From Stenotrophomonas sp. MYb238 (lineage in GTDB: Bacteria; Pseudomonadota; Gammaproteobacteria; Xanthomonadales; Xanthomonadaceae), in the NCBI RefSeq assembly GCF_009496535.1, contig NZ_WIDL01000003.1, positions 181,345 to 245,344 of the forward strand: DNA of 64,000 nt, in the 5' to 3' direction. The number at the start of each line of letters is the position of its first letter. Position 1 is the first letter of the stretch. Positions 9,820 to 19,895 of the stretch are shown in pieces. The notes beneath the pieces were generated by a model. The model had not been told where the DNA came from. It saw only the letters and a program-made list of their open reading frames with translations, and made no database searches. The position numbers were made by a program, and so were the translations under genes.

Positions 9820-9825
9820 GATAAT
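9820..9825 (+). promoter_or_regulatory. -10-like GATAAT abutting the moeB start
   Basis: GATAAT ends only 6 nt before ATG 9832. If it is the -10 box, transcription would start at or within a base or two of the start codon, giving a leaderless mRNA. No -35 consensus was identified. Confidence 0.4.
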
Positions 9826-9831
9826 CCCGCC

Positions 9832-10971
9832 ATGAGCATCCGCGAACTGACCCCGGAACAGGCCCGCGTCCGCCAACTGGCCGGCGCGGTGTTGATCGAC
9901 GTGCGCGAGGCGCACGAACGCGCCGCTGGCATGGCCGAAGGTGCGCGGGGCGCGGCCTCGGGCGAACTGCTGGCCGATCCGGCGCTGTTCCTGCCGCTGC
10001 CGGAGCAGGAGATCATTTTGCTGTGCCAGAGCGGCAGGCGTTCGGCCGATGCGGCCGTGGCACTGTCGGCTGCCGGCTATGCCGATGTGGCTTCGGTCGC
10101 GGGTGGAACGCTGGCGTGGCGGGCGGCGGGATTGCCGCTGGTGCAGCCCGAACTCGATGCCGGCGAGCGCGACTTCCTTGACCGGTATTCGCGGCACCTG
10201 TTGCTGCCGCAGGTGGGCGAGGCCGGACAGCGGCGCCTGCAGCGCTCGCGGGTGCTGCTCGTCGGCGCCGGCGGGCTGGGCGCGCCGGCGGCGTTCTACC
10301 TGGCCGCGGCGGGGGTAGGGCGGCTGCGCATCGTCGACGACGACGTGGTGGAACGCAGCAACCTGCACCGGCAGATCATCCATACCGATGCCGGAATCGG
10401 CACGGCCAAGGTGGAGTCGGCGCGCGCGCGCCTGCTCGCGCTCAATCCGCACATCGAGGTGGAGGCGATCGCGCAGCGGGTGACGTCAGGCAATGTCGAT
10501 GCGTTGATGCAAGACGTGGACGTGGTGCTGGATGGTTCGGACAACTTCCCGCTGCGCTACCTGCTCAACGATGCCTGCATCAAGCACGCCAGGCCGCTGG
10601 TATATGCGGCGATAGAGCGTTTCAACGGCCAGGTGGCCGTGTTCGATGCTGGCCGCCGGCGCGGCCAGGTGCCCTGCTACCGCTGCCTGTTCCCCGAACC
10701 GCCGCCGCCGGAATTCGCGCCCAACTGCGCCGAGGCCGGCGTGCTCGGCGTGCTGCCGGGACTGGCCGGGGTGATGCAGGCCGCCGAGGCGCTCAAGCTG
10801 CTGCTGGACATCGGCCAGCCGCTGGCCGGACGCCTGCTGCGCTTCGACGCGCTGGGCATGCGCTTCCGCGAGAGCGGCGTGCATCCCGATCCCGATTGCC
10901 CGGTCTGCGCGCCGGGCCGCGCGTTCCCGGGCTACATCGACTACGCCGCGTTCTGCGCCCATCGCGGTTGA
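9832..10971 (+). CDS. moeB: Rhodanese-MoeB/ThiF fusion, sulfur-carrier adenylyltransferase
   Basis: Adenylates the C-terminal glycine of a sulfur-carrier protein such as MoaD or ThiS. An N-terminal rhodanese-like domain (residues 1-105) has the active-site loop CQSGRR (Cys 65). The E1-like domain follows: nucleotide loop [16 protein letters not shown], and two zinc pairs (CYRC and CPVC). In eukaryotic MOCS3-type fusions the rhodanese is C-terminal; here it is N-terminal, suggesting a built-in persulfide donor. ATG 9832 is preferred over 9814 because a -10-like box lies immediately ahead. Whether it serves molybdopterin, thiamine or both cannot be told. Confidence 0.9.
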   Translation: MSIRELTPEQARVRQLAGAVLIDVREAHERAAGMAEGARGAASGELLADPALFLPLPEQEIILLCQSGRRSADAAVALSAAGYADVASVAGGTLAWRAAGLPLVQPELDAGERDFLDRYSRHLLLPQVGEAGQRRLQRSRVLLVGAGGLGAPAAFYLAAAGVGRLRIVDDDVVERSNLHRQIIHTDAGIGTAKVESARARLLALNPHIEVEAIAQRVTSGNVDALMQDVDVVLDGSDNFPLRYLLNDACIKHARPLVYAAIERFNGQVAVFDAGRRRGQVPCYRCLFPEPPPPEFAPNCAEAGVLGVLPGLAGVMQAAEALKLLLDIGQPLAGRLLRFDALGMRFRESGVHPDPDCPVCAPGRAFPGYIDYAAFCAHRG

Positions 10972-11020
10972 TCGCCGCTGCCGGGCGCGCCGGCGGGATG
11001 TCGCGCCGCGCCGAATCGGG

Positions 11021-11026
11021 GACAAT
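11021..11026 (+). promoter_or_regulatory. -10-like GACAAT upstream of folD
   Basis: GACAAT followed by AGCCGGCCC, 27 nt before the folD ATG. It resembles the AAT-type -10 elements seen ahead of several other genes here. No -35 recognised. Confidence 0.35.
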
Positions 11027-11053
11027 AGCCGGCCCGTTCCCGCCCCCACGCCC

Positions 11054-11938
11054 ATGACCCTGCCTGCCGATGCCTCCGCGGCGACCTCCCGCATCCTCGA
11101 CGGCCGCCGTATCGCCGAAGAGCTGCTCGACGACCTGAAGCTGCGCGTGGACGCGCGCCTCGCGGCCGGCCGTCCGCGGCCTGGGCTGGCGGTGGTGCTG
11201 GTCGGCGGCGACCCGGCCTCGGCGGTGTACGTGCGCAACAAGCGCCGCGCCGCGGAGAAGGTCGGCATCGAGGCGTTCGACCACGACCTGCCGGCGGGCA
11301 CCACCGAAGCGCAGCTGCTGGACCTGATCGACCGGCTCAACGCCGACCCGAAGATCCACGGCATCCTGATCCAGCTGCCGCTGCCGGGCATCCCCGACGC
11401 CAACCGGCTGATCCAGCGCATCGATCCGCGCAAGGACGTGGACGGCTTCCACCCGCAGAACGTGGGGCACCTGGCGCTGCGCGAATTCGGCCTGCGCCCG
11501 TGCACGCCGCGCGGCATCATCACCCTGCTGTCGCATACCGACCAGCCGGTGCGCGGCCGCAACGCCACCATCGTCGGGGTCAGCAACCACGTAGGCCGGC
11601 CGATGGGGCTGGAACTGCTGATCGCCGGCTGCACCGTCACCAGCTGCCACAAGTTCACCCCGCGCGACGAACTGGAGCGGGCGGTGCGCAACGCCGACAT
11701 CCTGGTGGTGGCGGTGGGCATCCCGCAGCTGATCCCGGGCGAGTGGGTCAAGCCGGGCGCGGTGGTGATCGACGTCGGCATCAACCGCCTGGACGATGGC
11801 CGCCTGGTCGGCGACGTCGGCTTCGAGGCGGCGTCCCGCCACGCCAGCTGGATTACCCCGGTACCGGGCGGCGTCGGCCCGATGACGGTGGCCACGCTGA
11901 TGCAGAACACCATCGAGGCGGCCGAAGCGGCGGACTGA
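11054..11938 (+). CDS. folD: Methylenetetrahydrofolate dehydrogenase / cyclohydrolase
   Basis: Bifunctional enzyme interconverting 5,10-methylene-, methenyl- and 10-formyl-THF; supplies one-carbon units for the purine pathway represented by guaB and guaA next door. Signatures seen: [20 protein letters not shown] (substrate site), [19 protein letters not shown], and the NADP-binding [16 protein letters not shown]-terminal [18 protein letters not shown]. 294 residues from ATG 11054. Confidence 0.97.
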   Translation: MTLPADASAATSRILDGRRIAEELLDDLKLRVDARLAAGRPRPGLAVVLVGGDPASAVYVRNKRRAAEKVGIEAFDHDLPAGTTEAQLLDLIDRLNADPKIHGILIQLPLPGIPDANRLIQRIDPRKDVDGFHPQNVGHLALREFGLRPCTPRGIITLLSHTDQPVRGRNATIVGVSNHVGRPMGLELLIAGCTVTSCHKFTPRDELERAVRNADILVVAVGIPQLIPGEWVKPGAVVIDVGINRLDDGRLVGDVGFEAASRHASWITPVPGGVGPMTVATLMQNTIEAAEAAD

Positions 11939-12052
11939 GCCGGTCCGGGGCCGCGCCGGCTGCGACCGGCACCCTCTGCGGAGCCCTGAACGGCGCGCGC
12001 CGGCGCGACACTGCATCGCACCGGCCCCCTGCCATCGGCGCCCGAACAAGGG

Positions 12053-13546
<1,494 letters not shown>

Positions 13547-13559
13547 CGCGGCAGCGGGC

Positions 13560-13592
13560 AAAGAGGAACGTGGACGTGTCCCGTTCCTCTTT
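13560..13592 (+). terminator. Hairpin between guaB and guaA
   Basis: AAAGAGGAACG (13560-13570) pairs perfectly with CGTTCCTCTTT (13582-13592), with an 11-nt loop. The 3' arm ends in TTT and the following bases (CTCTATGTG) are not a clean T tract. It may partly terminate or attenuate between guaB and guaA, or stabilise the guaB mRNA. Confidence 0.55.
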
Positions 13593-13640
13593 CTCTATGT
13601 GTTCCCCGATTTTCGTTTTCACCGATTCGTCCCGGCAGCC

Positions 13641-15206
13641 ATGACCAACATCCACAACGACAAGATCCTCATCCTCGATTTCGGCGCCCAGTACACCCAG
13701 CTGATCGCGCGCCGCATCCGCGAGTTCGGCGTATACTGCGAAATCTGGGCGTGGGACCACGATCCGGCCGAGATCGCCGCGTTCGGCGCCAAGGGCATCA
13801 TCCTGTCCGGCGGCCCGGAATCGACCACCGAGCCGGGCTGCCCGGCCGCGCCGCAGGAAGTGTTCGACAGCGGCCTGCCGCTGCTGGGCATCTGCTACGG
13901 CCTGCAGACCATGGCCAAGCAGCTGGGCGGCGGCACCGAGGCGGCCGACCAGCGCGAGTTCGGCCACGCCGAGGTGAAGCTGCTGGGCAACGACGGCCTG
14001 CTGGGCGGCCTGTCCGACCACGACGGCGAGCCGCGCCTGGACGTGTGGATGAGCCATGGCGACCATGTCACCCACGTGCCGCCGGGCTTCGCCATCACCG
14101 CCGTGACCGACCGCATCCCGGTGGCCGCGATGGCCAACGAGGACAAGCGCTGGTACGGCGTGCAGTTCCACCCCGAAGTGACCCACACCAAACAGGGCGC
14201 GGCGCTGCTCAAGCGTTTCGTCACCGGGATCTGCGGCTGCGCCACGCTGTGGACCGCGGCCAACATCATCGACGACCAGATCGCGCGCGTGCGCGAGCAG
14301 GTCGGCAGCGACGAGGTGATCCTCGGCCTGTCCGGCGGCGTCGATTCGTCGGTGGTCGCCGCGCTGCTGCACAAGGCCATCGGCGCGCAGCTGACCTGCG
14401 TGTTCGTCGATACCGGCCTGCTGCGTTGGCAGGAAGGCGACCAGGTCATGCAGATGATGGCCGACAACATGGGCGTGAAAGTGGTGCGCGTGAACGCCGC
14501 CGACCGCTATTTCAAGGCGCTCGAAGGCGTCAGCGACCCGGAAGCCAAGCGCAAGATCATCGGCAACCTGTTCGTGGAGATCTTCGACGAGGAGTCGAAC
14601 AAGCTAGGCAACGCCAGGTGGTTGGCGCAGGGCACGATCTACCCGGACGTGATCGAGTCGGCCGGCAGCAAGACCGGCAAGGCGCACGTCATCAAGAGCC
14701 ACCACAACGTTGGCGGCCTGCCCGAAGACATGAAGCTCAAGCTGGTCGAGCCGCTGCGCGAGCTGTTCAAGGACGAAGTGCGCCGCCTCGGCGTCGAACT
14801 CGGCCTGCCGCGCGCCATGGTCTACCGCCATCCGTTCCCCGGTCCGGGCCTGGGCGTGCGCATCCTGGGCGAAGTCAAGCGCGAGTACGCCGAGCTGCTG
14901 GCCAGGGCCGATGCCATCTTCATCGAGGAACTGCGCGCGGCCGACCTGTACGACAAGACCTCGCAGGCCTTCGCCGTGTTCCTGCCGGTCAAGTCGGTGG
15001 GCGTGGTCGGCGACGCGCGCGCCTACGAGTGGGTGATCGCGTTGCGCGCGGTGGAGACCATCGACTTCATGACCGCGCACTGGGCGCACCTGCCGTACGA
15101 CTTCCTCGGCCGCGTGTCCAACCGCATCATCAACGAACTGCGCGGCGTCTCACGCGTGGTCTACGACATCTCCGGCAAGCCGCCGGCGACGATCGAGTGG
15201 GAATAG
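13641..15206 (+). CDS. guaA: GMP synthase (glutamine-hydrolysing)
   Basis: Amidates XMP to GMP with glutamine and ATP. N-terminal class I amidotransferase: [15 protein letters not shown] (nucleophilic Cys) and QFHPEVTHT (His, Glu). Next the ATP pyrophosphatase loop [15 protein letters not shown]-terminal dimerisation domain ends PPATIEWE. 521 residues from ATG 13641. The 3' end is the insertion target of the island that follows: its last 12 nt, GAGTGGGAATAG, are nearly repeated at 21535-21546. The reading frame remains intact after insertion. Confidence 0.97.
   Translation: MTNIHNDKILILDFGAQYTQLIARRIREFGVYCEIWAWDHDPAEIAAFGAKGIILSGGPESTTEPGCPAAPQEVFDSGLPLLGICYGLQTMAKQLGGGTEAADQREFGHAEVKLLGNDGLLGGLSDHDGEPRLDVWMSHGDHVTHVPPGFAITAVTDRIPVAAMANEDKRWYGVQFHPEVTHTKQGAALLKRFVTGICGCATLWTAANIIDDQIARVREQVGSDEVILGLSGGVDSSVVAALLHKAIGAQLTCVFVDTGLLRWQEGDQVMQMMADNMGVKVVRVNAADRYFKALEGVSDPEAKRKIIGNLFVEIFDEESNKLGNARWLAQGTIYPDVIESAGSKTGKAHVIKSHHNVGGLPEDMKLKLVEPLRELFKDEVRRLGVELGLPRAMVYRHPFPGPGLGVRILGEVKREYAELLARADAIFIEELRAADLYDKTSQAFAVFLPVKSVGVVGDARAYEWVIALRAVETIDFMTAHWAHLPYDFLGRVSNRIINELRGVSRVVYDISGKPPATIEWE
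15195..15206 (+). repeat. Left attachment site (attL) in the guaA 3' end
   Basis: GAGTGGGAATAG encodes the GuaA C-terminus EWE plus stop. It shares 10 of 12 positions, including 8 contiguous, with 21535-21546. Confidence 0.7.
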
Positions 15207-15228
15207 AATCTCAAATTTTCCAATAAAA

Positions 15229-15292
15229 ATCAAACACTTGCGATATCGTATTGGACAATTGATTGATCGCTGGTTTTTCGTAAGTGTTTGAT
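15229..15292. repeat. 15-bp imperfect inverted repeat next to attL
   Basis: ATCAAACACTTGCGA (15229-15243) and TCGTAAGTGTTTGAT (15278-15292) match as an inverted repeat at 14 of 15 positions, around a 34-bp AT-rich centre. It lies 23-86 bp from the end of guaA and ahead of the integrase gene. Likely recombinase or directionality-factor binding sites at the island end; function inferred from position only. Confidence 0.6.
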
Positions 15293-15348
15293 GTTTTGAG
15301 CTTTTATTTCTGCGGTTTCGTGCCAGATGTAGAGCAAGGAACTGGATT

Positions 15349-15442
15349 TAACGGTATCTGTAACGGTATCAATGAATCTCGTCTGGCTGCGCTGAAGTTG
15401 GCGGTGATTCCATCATCTCGGCAATACCGTCAGGAACGGTAG
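15349..15442. repeat. Cluster of ACGGTA-type short repeats upstream of int
   Basis: TAACGGTATC occurs twice with a 12-bp period (15349 and 15361). The complement ATACCGT is at 15424 and a further AACGGTA at 15435. Four related sites in under 100 bp suggest arm-type integrase sites or an operator array. The 335-nt stretch between guaA and int otherwise shows no gene. Confidence 0.5.
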
Positions 15443-15541
15443 AAATTTGATCCCAAAACCACGATTTCATGAGGGTTTCGGGCATCTGCATGGTTCGCGA
15501 TTGGTGACGGCAATTGGTCGTCTAAATCAAGAGAACAATGC

Positions 15542-16795
15542 ATGCTCACAGACCTCGCACTTCGGAATCTCAAGCCTCGTTCGACCCTCTACAAGGTCAC
15601 AGATCGCGATGGCATGTATGTGGCCGTCTCACCGACGGGATCCATTTCTTTTCGATACGACTACAGCATCAATGGCAGACGCGAGACGCTAACCATCGGT
15701 CGCTATGGTTTTGGTGGCATCTCGCTCGCTGTAGCTCGGGAAAAGCTGCTTCATGCCAGACGGTTGGTGAATGAAGGCACTTCACCGGCACTGCAGAAGC
15801 AGCGGGAGAAAGCTCGTGGCCCCGAGACCAAGACATTCAGTGATCACGCAACCCATTGGCTTTATGGTGCCTCCATGGCTGCTTCGACGCGTTCAATGCG
15901 CAAGAGCGTCTTGGAGCGCGACATCCTGCCGAATTTTAGAAAGCGTCTTTTGAGCGAGGTTCGTGCAGAGGATCTGCGTGCGCTGTGCATGCGGGTGAAG
16001 GGGCGAGGGGCGCCAGCGACGGCGCTTCACGTACGCGATATCGTCAAACAGATCTATGGCTATGCCAGCCTGCATGGGGAGAGAGTTGCAAATCCGGCCG
16101 ATGAGGTAGGCGTGGCCTCTATCGCCACGTTTGTCCCGAAAGATCGGACGTTGTCTCCGGCTGAAATCCATTTGATGCATCGACAGCTGGATATTGTGTC
16201 GACTTATCCTGCTATCCGGCTCGCATTGCGTTTAATTTTGCTGACGCTTGTGCGCAAGAGCGAATTGATTGAAGCGACCTGGGATGAGGTCGATTTCGAA
16301 GCCGCGGTATGGACGATTCCAAAGGCAAGAATGAAGGGAAGAAGGTCGCACAATGTATATCTGTCCTCCCAAACACTCGATATCATGATCGAGTTGCGCA
16401 CATATGCTGCCGGATCAAGGTATGTATTACCCTCACGCTATGACGCGGATCGATGCATATCGAGAGCTACGCTTAATCGCGTCACGCGACTAATTTCTGA
16501 GTACGCGAAGAGTGCAGGACTTCCATTGGAGCCATTCACAGTTCATGACCTTAGACGGACCGGCTCCACGTTACTCAGCGAGGCAGGTTTTAGCAGTGAT
16601 TGGATCGAGAAGTGCCTTGCACATGAAAGCGGACGGTCTTCGCGATCAATCTACAACAAGGCAGAGTACGCCGAAGGGCGCCGTCATATGCTCCAGGAGT
16701 GGGCCAACATGGTCGACGCGTGGAGGGGCGGCGAAACATACACTCCGACGATGCATGCGGCGAGGATGACAACCGTTGATCGGTCGATGCAGTAA
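15542..16795 (+). CDS. Tyrosine recombinase / integrase (P4-like, DUF4102 N-terminus)
   Basis: Site-specific recombinase expected to integrate and excise the island at guaA. The N-terminal arm-binding domain begins LTDLALRNLKPRSTLYKVTD, typical of P4-type integrases. Core-binding helices are around 100-190. The catalytic residues are all present: Arg 238 (LVRKSEL), His 335 and Arg 338 (VHDLRRT), His 361 (LAHESG) and nucleophile Tyr 371 (SIYNKAEY). 417 residues. It appears intact, so the element may still be mobile. Noticeably lower GC than guaA. Confidence 0.95.
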   Translation: MLTDLALRNLKPRSTLYKVTDRDGMYVAVSPTGSISFRYDYSINGRRETLTIGRYGFGGISLAVAREKLLHARRLVNEGTSPALQKQREKARGPETKTFSDHATHWLYGASMAASTRSMRKSVLERDILPNFRKRLLSEVRAEDLRALCMRVKGRGAPATALHVRDIVKQIYGYASLHGERVANPADEVGVASIATFVPKDRTLSPAEIHLMHRQLDIVSTYPAIRLALRLILLTLVRKSELIEATWDEVDFEAAVWTIPKARMKGRRSHNVYLSSQTLDIMIELRTYAAGSRYVLPSRYDADRCISRATLNRVTRLISEYAKSAGLPLEPFTVHDLRRTGSTLLSEAGFSSDWIEKCLAHESGRSSRSIYNKAEYAEGRRHMLQEWANMVDAWRGGETYTPTMHAARMTTVDRSMQ

Positions 16796-17213
16796 TTTTC
16801 TTGGTGTTGACGCGTAAGAGCGATCGCTCGGCCAATTTTAGCTGGCTGATCGTCGCCTACAATGCGCCAGTGCTGATGTGTAAGCTGGCGCCTTGTTTTG
16901 CTTGATGTCCTGAGTTCTCGCGTCAAACGTTGCGAATACGCAGGCGTTTCGAGATCAGGAACGTACTGGGCCCTCCCAAGGGGCCGGCAGCGCCTGTCGG
17001 ATTGGGGCCTACCCAAGCACTACCGACAGTAGGCTATGCCAAGGCACGTGGGTGCCGCCGACGATAACAACGGCAACGAGGACGCGGCGAACGTCGCGCG
17101 AAATCAATGCCCGCAGTCTTGCTCCATCGTCTCGGAACGCACAGTAAGGGGCTGCAGCCCAACGCGCGGCACTACCCGCAAGGCTAGTGGAAGATCCCTT
17201 CGAGGACGGCATG
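16796..17213. other. Gene-free convergent interval with nested hairpin
   Basis: No convincing gene between the integrase (plus) and the Rep-like gene (minus). It contains a nested dyad: CTGTCGG (16994-17000) with CCGACAG (17023-17029), enclosing TTGGG (17002-17006) with CCCAA (17012-17016). There is no T tract, so it is a poor intrinsic terminator; it could be a bidirectional stop or a site read as single strand. Confidence 0.4.
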
Positions 17214-17870
17214 TCAGTTCGCCTCCTGGCGTGCGCCGGGCTTCTGGTGGCGCGACTTTTTCTTCTTGGGAGTGCCGGTGCCGGGCTTGGTGCCTTTCCC
17301 GCTTTCATTGTCACCGGCCTCCTCTCGCAGACGCTCGAGCTTTTTCTGGAACTCATTGATATCGCGAAGGGCGCCGATGTCCGCCAGGCGATCCTCGAAG
17401 CGATCTGCCAGATGCTCCTGCAGCTTCTTCTGCTTCTTAAGCTCCGCTAGGACGATGTTTGGATTCAGAAGCAGCACGTAGTGGAACTCTCCGCTGGTCC
17501 CCTTCTTCGTGCGAATGAACCCCAGTTCCCTGAGCCGCTTCATCCGGCGGCGCCACGTATCGCTTGCACGCTGTCCGATGAAGCCGGCTTCGGCAGCGAA
17601 AGTCGTCGGCGATTCGATGACCAGCAGAGGGTGATCGGGCGCGCGAGCCCAGAGGCAGAAGAGGGTATGCCCGCCTGGATTTCCTTTCGACAGGGCGTCG
17701 ATCGCCTGCATGGCGATTGGGAGCGTGCGAGGAATGGAGGAATAGCCGTCGTTGGTCTTCCGGTGCCAGAGCGGTTCCCGTTCATAGTCGGGAAAGTGTT
17801 TTTCCATTTGCTGGCGGGCGCGATCGGCCATTTTCGGGCGCTTGGCCTGCAATTGTTTCACCGTCGACAT
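17214..17870 (-). CDS. Winged-helix protein, replication-initiator-like, of genomic island
   Basis: Function not firmly recognised. 218 residues from ATG 17870, chosen because AAGGA lies 8 nt upstream. The central part (about 25-150) looks like a plasmid/island Rep-type winged helix: KTNDGYSSIPRTLPIAMQAI, then FAAEAGFIGQRASDTWRRRMKRLRELGFI as a helix-turn-helix, and a wing KKGTSGEFHYVLLLNP. The C-terminal third is charged and predicted helical, with a Lys-rich tail (KKKKSRHQK). Direct repeats lie just upstream (17933-18039). Either an initiator for the excised circle or a DNA-binding regulator of the island. Confidence 0.65.
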   Translation of the reverse strand: MSTVKQLQAKRPKMADRARQQMEKHFPDYEREPLWHRKTNDGYSSIPRTLPIAMQAIDALSKGNPGGHTLFCLWARAPDHPLLVIESPTTFAAEAGFIGQRASDTWRRRMKRLRELGFIRTKKGTSGEFHYVLLLNPNIVLAELKKQKKLQEHLADRFEDRLADIGALRDINEFQKKLERLREEAGDNESGKGTKPGTGTPKKKKSRHQKPGARQEAN

Positions 17871-17932
17871 GGATTCGATCCTTGATGGGGCTGCCATCCA
17901 TTAGACGCCACCGGCGGCTTTTTTCACACCAG

Positions 17933-18039
17933 TGAGTTAGCACAAAATCGCCGTATCTCACGCAAATTTTGAGATCATCTGGAACGGGAGATTGGAAATT
18001 TTCTGTGCGAAATACAGGAATGAGTTAGCACAATTTCGC
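17933..18039. repeat. Pair of 19-bp direct repeats (iteron-like) upstream of the Rep-like gene
   Basis: TGAGTTAGCACAAAATCGC (17933-17951) and TGAGTTAGCACAATTTCGC (18021-18039) differ at two positions and are spaced 88 bp. A short dyad ATCTCA/TGAGAT (17955-17960 and 17970-17975) lies between them. The surrounding 150 bp are AT-rich. Candidate iterons of an origin, or operators of the Rep-like gene. Confidence 0.55.
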
Positions 18040-18099
18040 TGACTTTGTTGGGAAAATATCATATTAATCAGTGATTTGTCCGCAAGGGGCGGTGATCCC

Positions 18100-18143
18100 G
18101 TGCTCTGAGTGCTCCGTGTGCTCAGTGTCCTCATGTGCTCCCG
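18100..18143. repeat. Five-unit 9-bp tandem repeat GTGCTCNNN
   Basis: Units GTGCTCTGA, GTGCTCCGT, GTGCTCAGT, GTCCTCAT (8 bp) and GTGCTCCCG run head to tail. It lies between the AT-rich repeat region and the small minus-strand frame that follows the CoiA-like gene. Not part of a convincing coding region. Confidence 0.5.
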
Positions 18144-18154
18144 GGGGAAGGTCA

Positions 18155-18394
18155 CTAGGAAGGGGGGACGGGCCGACACCATAGTCCGTGGTCGTGGCTC
18201 ACAGCCGGCTGTCGGGAGGCTTCCCATTGGAGTCCCAGACACAAATGGAGCGCTGGTGTCAGATCCACCATGTCGGAGCCTGACGCGACCACGGCGCTGC
18301 TGAGCAAGACAACGCATCGACATTCCTGGGGCAGTGCCTCCAACGCAGACGGCAGCCGTCGCGCGAACTGCCGGGCATCGCTCATCACCCGCAT
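18155..18394 (-). CDS. Small hypothetical protein downstream of the CoiA-like gene
   Basis: Weakly supported frame of 79 residues (ATG 18394, with GAAGAAG about 4 nt upstream; alternative ATG 18385). It starts 39 nt after the stop of the CoiA-like gene in the same direction, so it could be the second gene of a two-gene unit. No motif recognised: the middle is hydrophobic (CVVLLSSAVVASG) but too short for a clear TM. It may be non-coding. Confidence 0.3.
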   Translation of the reverse strand: MRVMSDARQFARRLPSALEALPQECRCVVLLSSAVVASGSDMVDLTPALHLCLGLQWEASRQPAVSHDHGLWCRPVPPS

Positions 18395-18433
18395 GCGTTC
18401 TTCTTCGGTTTGTGCCTCTCCGATGGGGCGCCA

Positions 18434-19471
18434 TCACCACAGGTACCAGGCGAGGCCCAGGACGAGACCGAGGCCGATAGGCAGGATCCAAGACGCCAGC
18501 AACCAGTCTCGCTGTTCGCGCAATTTCAAGGCTGTCGACTGGATCTTGCTCAGTTCCTGGCTCACGCGATCCAGTTCCTGGTTCTGCTTGGCCAGAGCGG
18601 ATGCATGTCCAACCGCGGCATCTTGAGCGGCCTGCAGCCGTGAGGACAGACGCTGGGTTTCTACGGCCGATGCCTGCAACTGCTCCCGGGACCCTGCCAG
18701 CAGCTCCTTTTGCTTTGCGATCTCGCTCTTCAGCGATGTGATCTCGCGGCGTTGATTCCGTATCTCGGCCTGCAGGTACGCATTCGAGCTGGGATTGCTG
18801 AGGATCACCCCCTTGAGGAAGCCGCGCTCGCCTTCGAGGATCTTCTTGATCCGTTGCCGATAGTGTTCTTCCTTCGCGTCGCTGGTTTCGTCTTCCGAGA
18901 TGGTGTAGACGAAGCATTCGGGAATCTCCACCTCGATGACCGGAAGTCCCAGTTCCCGAAGTTCATCTTGTTTCTTGGCATCGACCGCGTGGGTATGGCA
19001 AATTTCCAAGTACAGCCGGTTTTCCCATTTCAATGCGAGGCCGGTGTCATCCTCAAATTCCATGTAGACATCCGCCCGGAACGGCGCCGCATCCGAGCGC
19101 GGGACGATTTTCTCCTGTTCCGCTTTCCTGATTCGAATGGGAACGTCCATCCAGTGCCTCTGGGTTCCCGAGGTGGTTACATACAGGGAGAGCTTGGTGC
19201 ATTCCAGTCGCTCCAGTGCCTCCTTGAACAGGAGGTGGCTCAGCGATTCGCCATCGGAAGCGGAATCGTTGCTTCCGCCTTCGATGTAAGCGAAGAAGCC
19301 GTTCCCTTTTAGAATGTGCTTAACGGGACGGCGCTGTCCCACACGATGCGTACTGAAGAAACGTTGGCCGGTTGGCTGGCGGTTGTAGTCGCGGCATCGG
19401 ATCTTGCTGATGGCCTCCGCCGTTACCATCTGGTTGCCGAACTCCGAGGTATATGCTCGCGTTTTGGTCAT
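18434..19471 (-). CDS. CoiA-like PD-(D/E)XK nuclease with coiled coil and C-terminal TM anchor
   Basis: Not assigned to a named system. N-terminal part (1-185) resembles CoiA-family nucleases: GESLSHLLFKEALERL (75-90) corresponds to the ES..H...K helix, RADVYMEF (132-139) gives the acidic residue Asp 134, and RLYLEICHTHAVDAKKQDEL (152-171) gives Glu 156 with His/Lys following, then GLPVIEVEIP. Residues about 232-322 form a long coiled coil. Residues about 324-343 are a C-terminal hydrophobic anchor (WILPIGLGLVLGLAWYLW). A nuclease fold tethered by a coiled coil to the inner membrane suggests DNA-entry defence or DNA processing; this is inference. Start may instead be ATG 19429. Confidence 0.7.
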   Translation of the reverse strand: MTKTRAYTSEFGNQMVTAEAISKIRCRDYNRQPTGQRFFSTHRVGQRRPVKHILKGNGFFAYIEGGSNDSASDGESLSHLLFKEALERLECTKLSLYVTTSGTQRHWMDVPIRIRKAEQEKIVPRSDAAPFRADVYMEFEDDTGLALKWENRLYLEICHTHAVDAKKQDELRELGLPVIEVEIPECFVYTISEDETSDAKEEHYRQRIKKILEGERGFLKGVILSNPSSNAYLQAEIRNQRREITSLKSEIAKQKELLAGSREQLQASAVETQRLSSRLQAAQDAAVGHASALAKQNQELDRVSQELSKIQSTALKLREQRDWLLASWILPIGLGLVLGLAWYLW

Positions 19472-19895
19472 TGGCGTTCTTGTCAGGTCGATGTGGAAGG
19501 GGCCTCCAGCCTAGATGCCTTCGGTCTCGCCAGCTGAGTTGGAAGTTCTTGGGCTGACCGCGAAGAGCTCTTTACTCGCCGACGATGCCAAGCCTGTGAG
19601 CACGCTGCACTGTGAGCTATGGGCCTGCTTGTTTGGTTGAAGGTGACTAACAGGCCTCACGTGGTGGATGCCCACAAGCGTGCGTGCCGGGTACGGCCTT
19701 TGCCGATACTTGGGCAAGGGCGGCAGCCTCCTAGGTGTCAGCGTGGTGACCCAAGTCCGGGCGGGTTGAAGGACGTCGCTGGAGGGCGGCTGGCCGGGGT
19801 GCCCAAAAGAAGAGCGCCGGTCCGAAGACGCGGCGCTCGCCAGAAATAGCAGGCCCGCTGGCCTAGAGAACGGGCATTGTGGACGGCATGGGCGG
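19472..19895. other. Gene-free stretch within island, probably decayed sequence
   Basis: About 420 bp with stop codons in all plausible frames and no recognisable product. It separates the CoiA-like gene (minus) from the PRTRC remnant (plus). The end near 19840-19890 may be the degraded upstream part of that remnant. Confidence 0.4.

Noticed and set aside
15349-15442. CRISPR array
   Set aside because: Units are about 10 bp with irregular spacing and orientation; no cas genes in the window.
17009-17356. 115-codon minus-strand frame downstream of the Rep-like gene
   Set aside because: Ser/Arg-rich, overlaps the 3' end of the better-supported winged-helix gene in another frame, no start signal.
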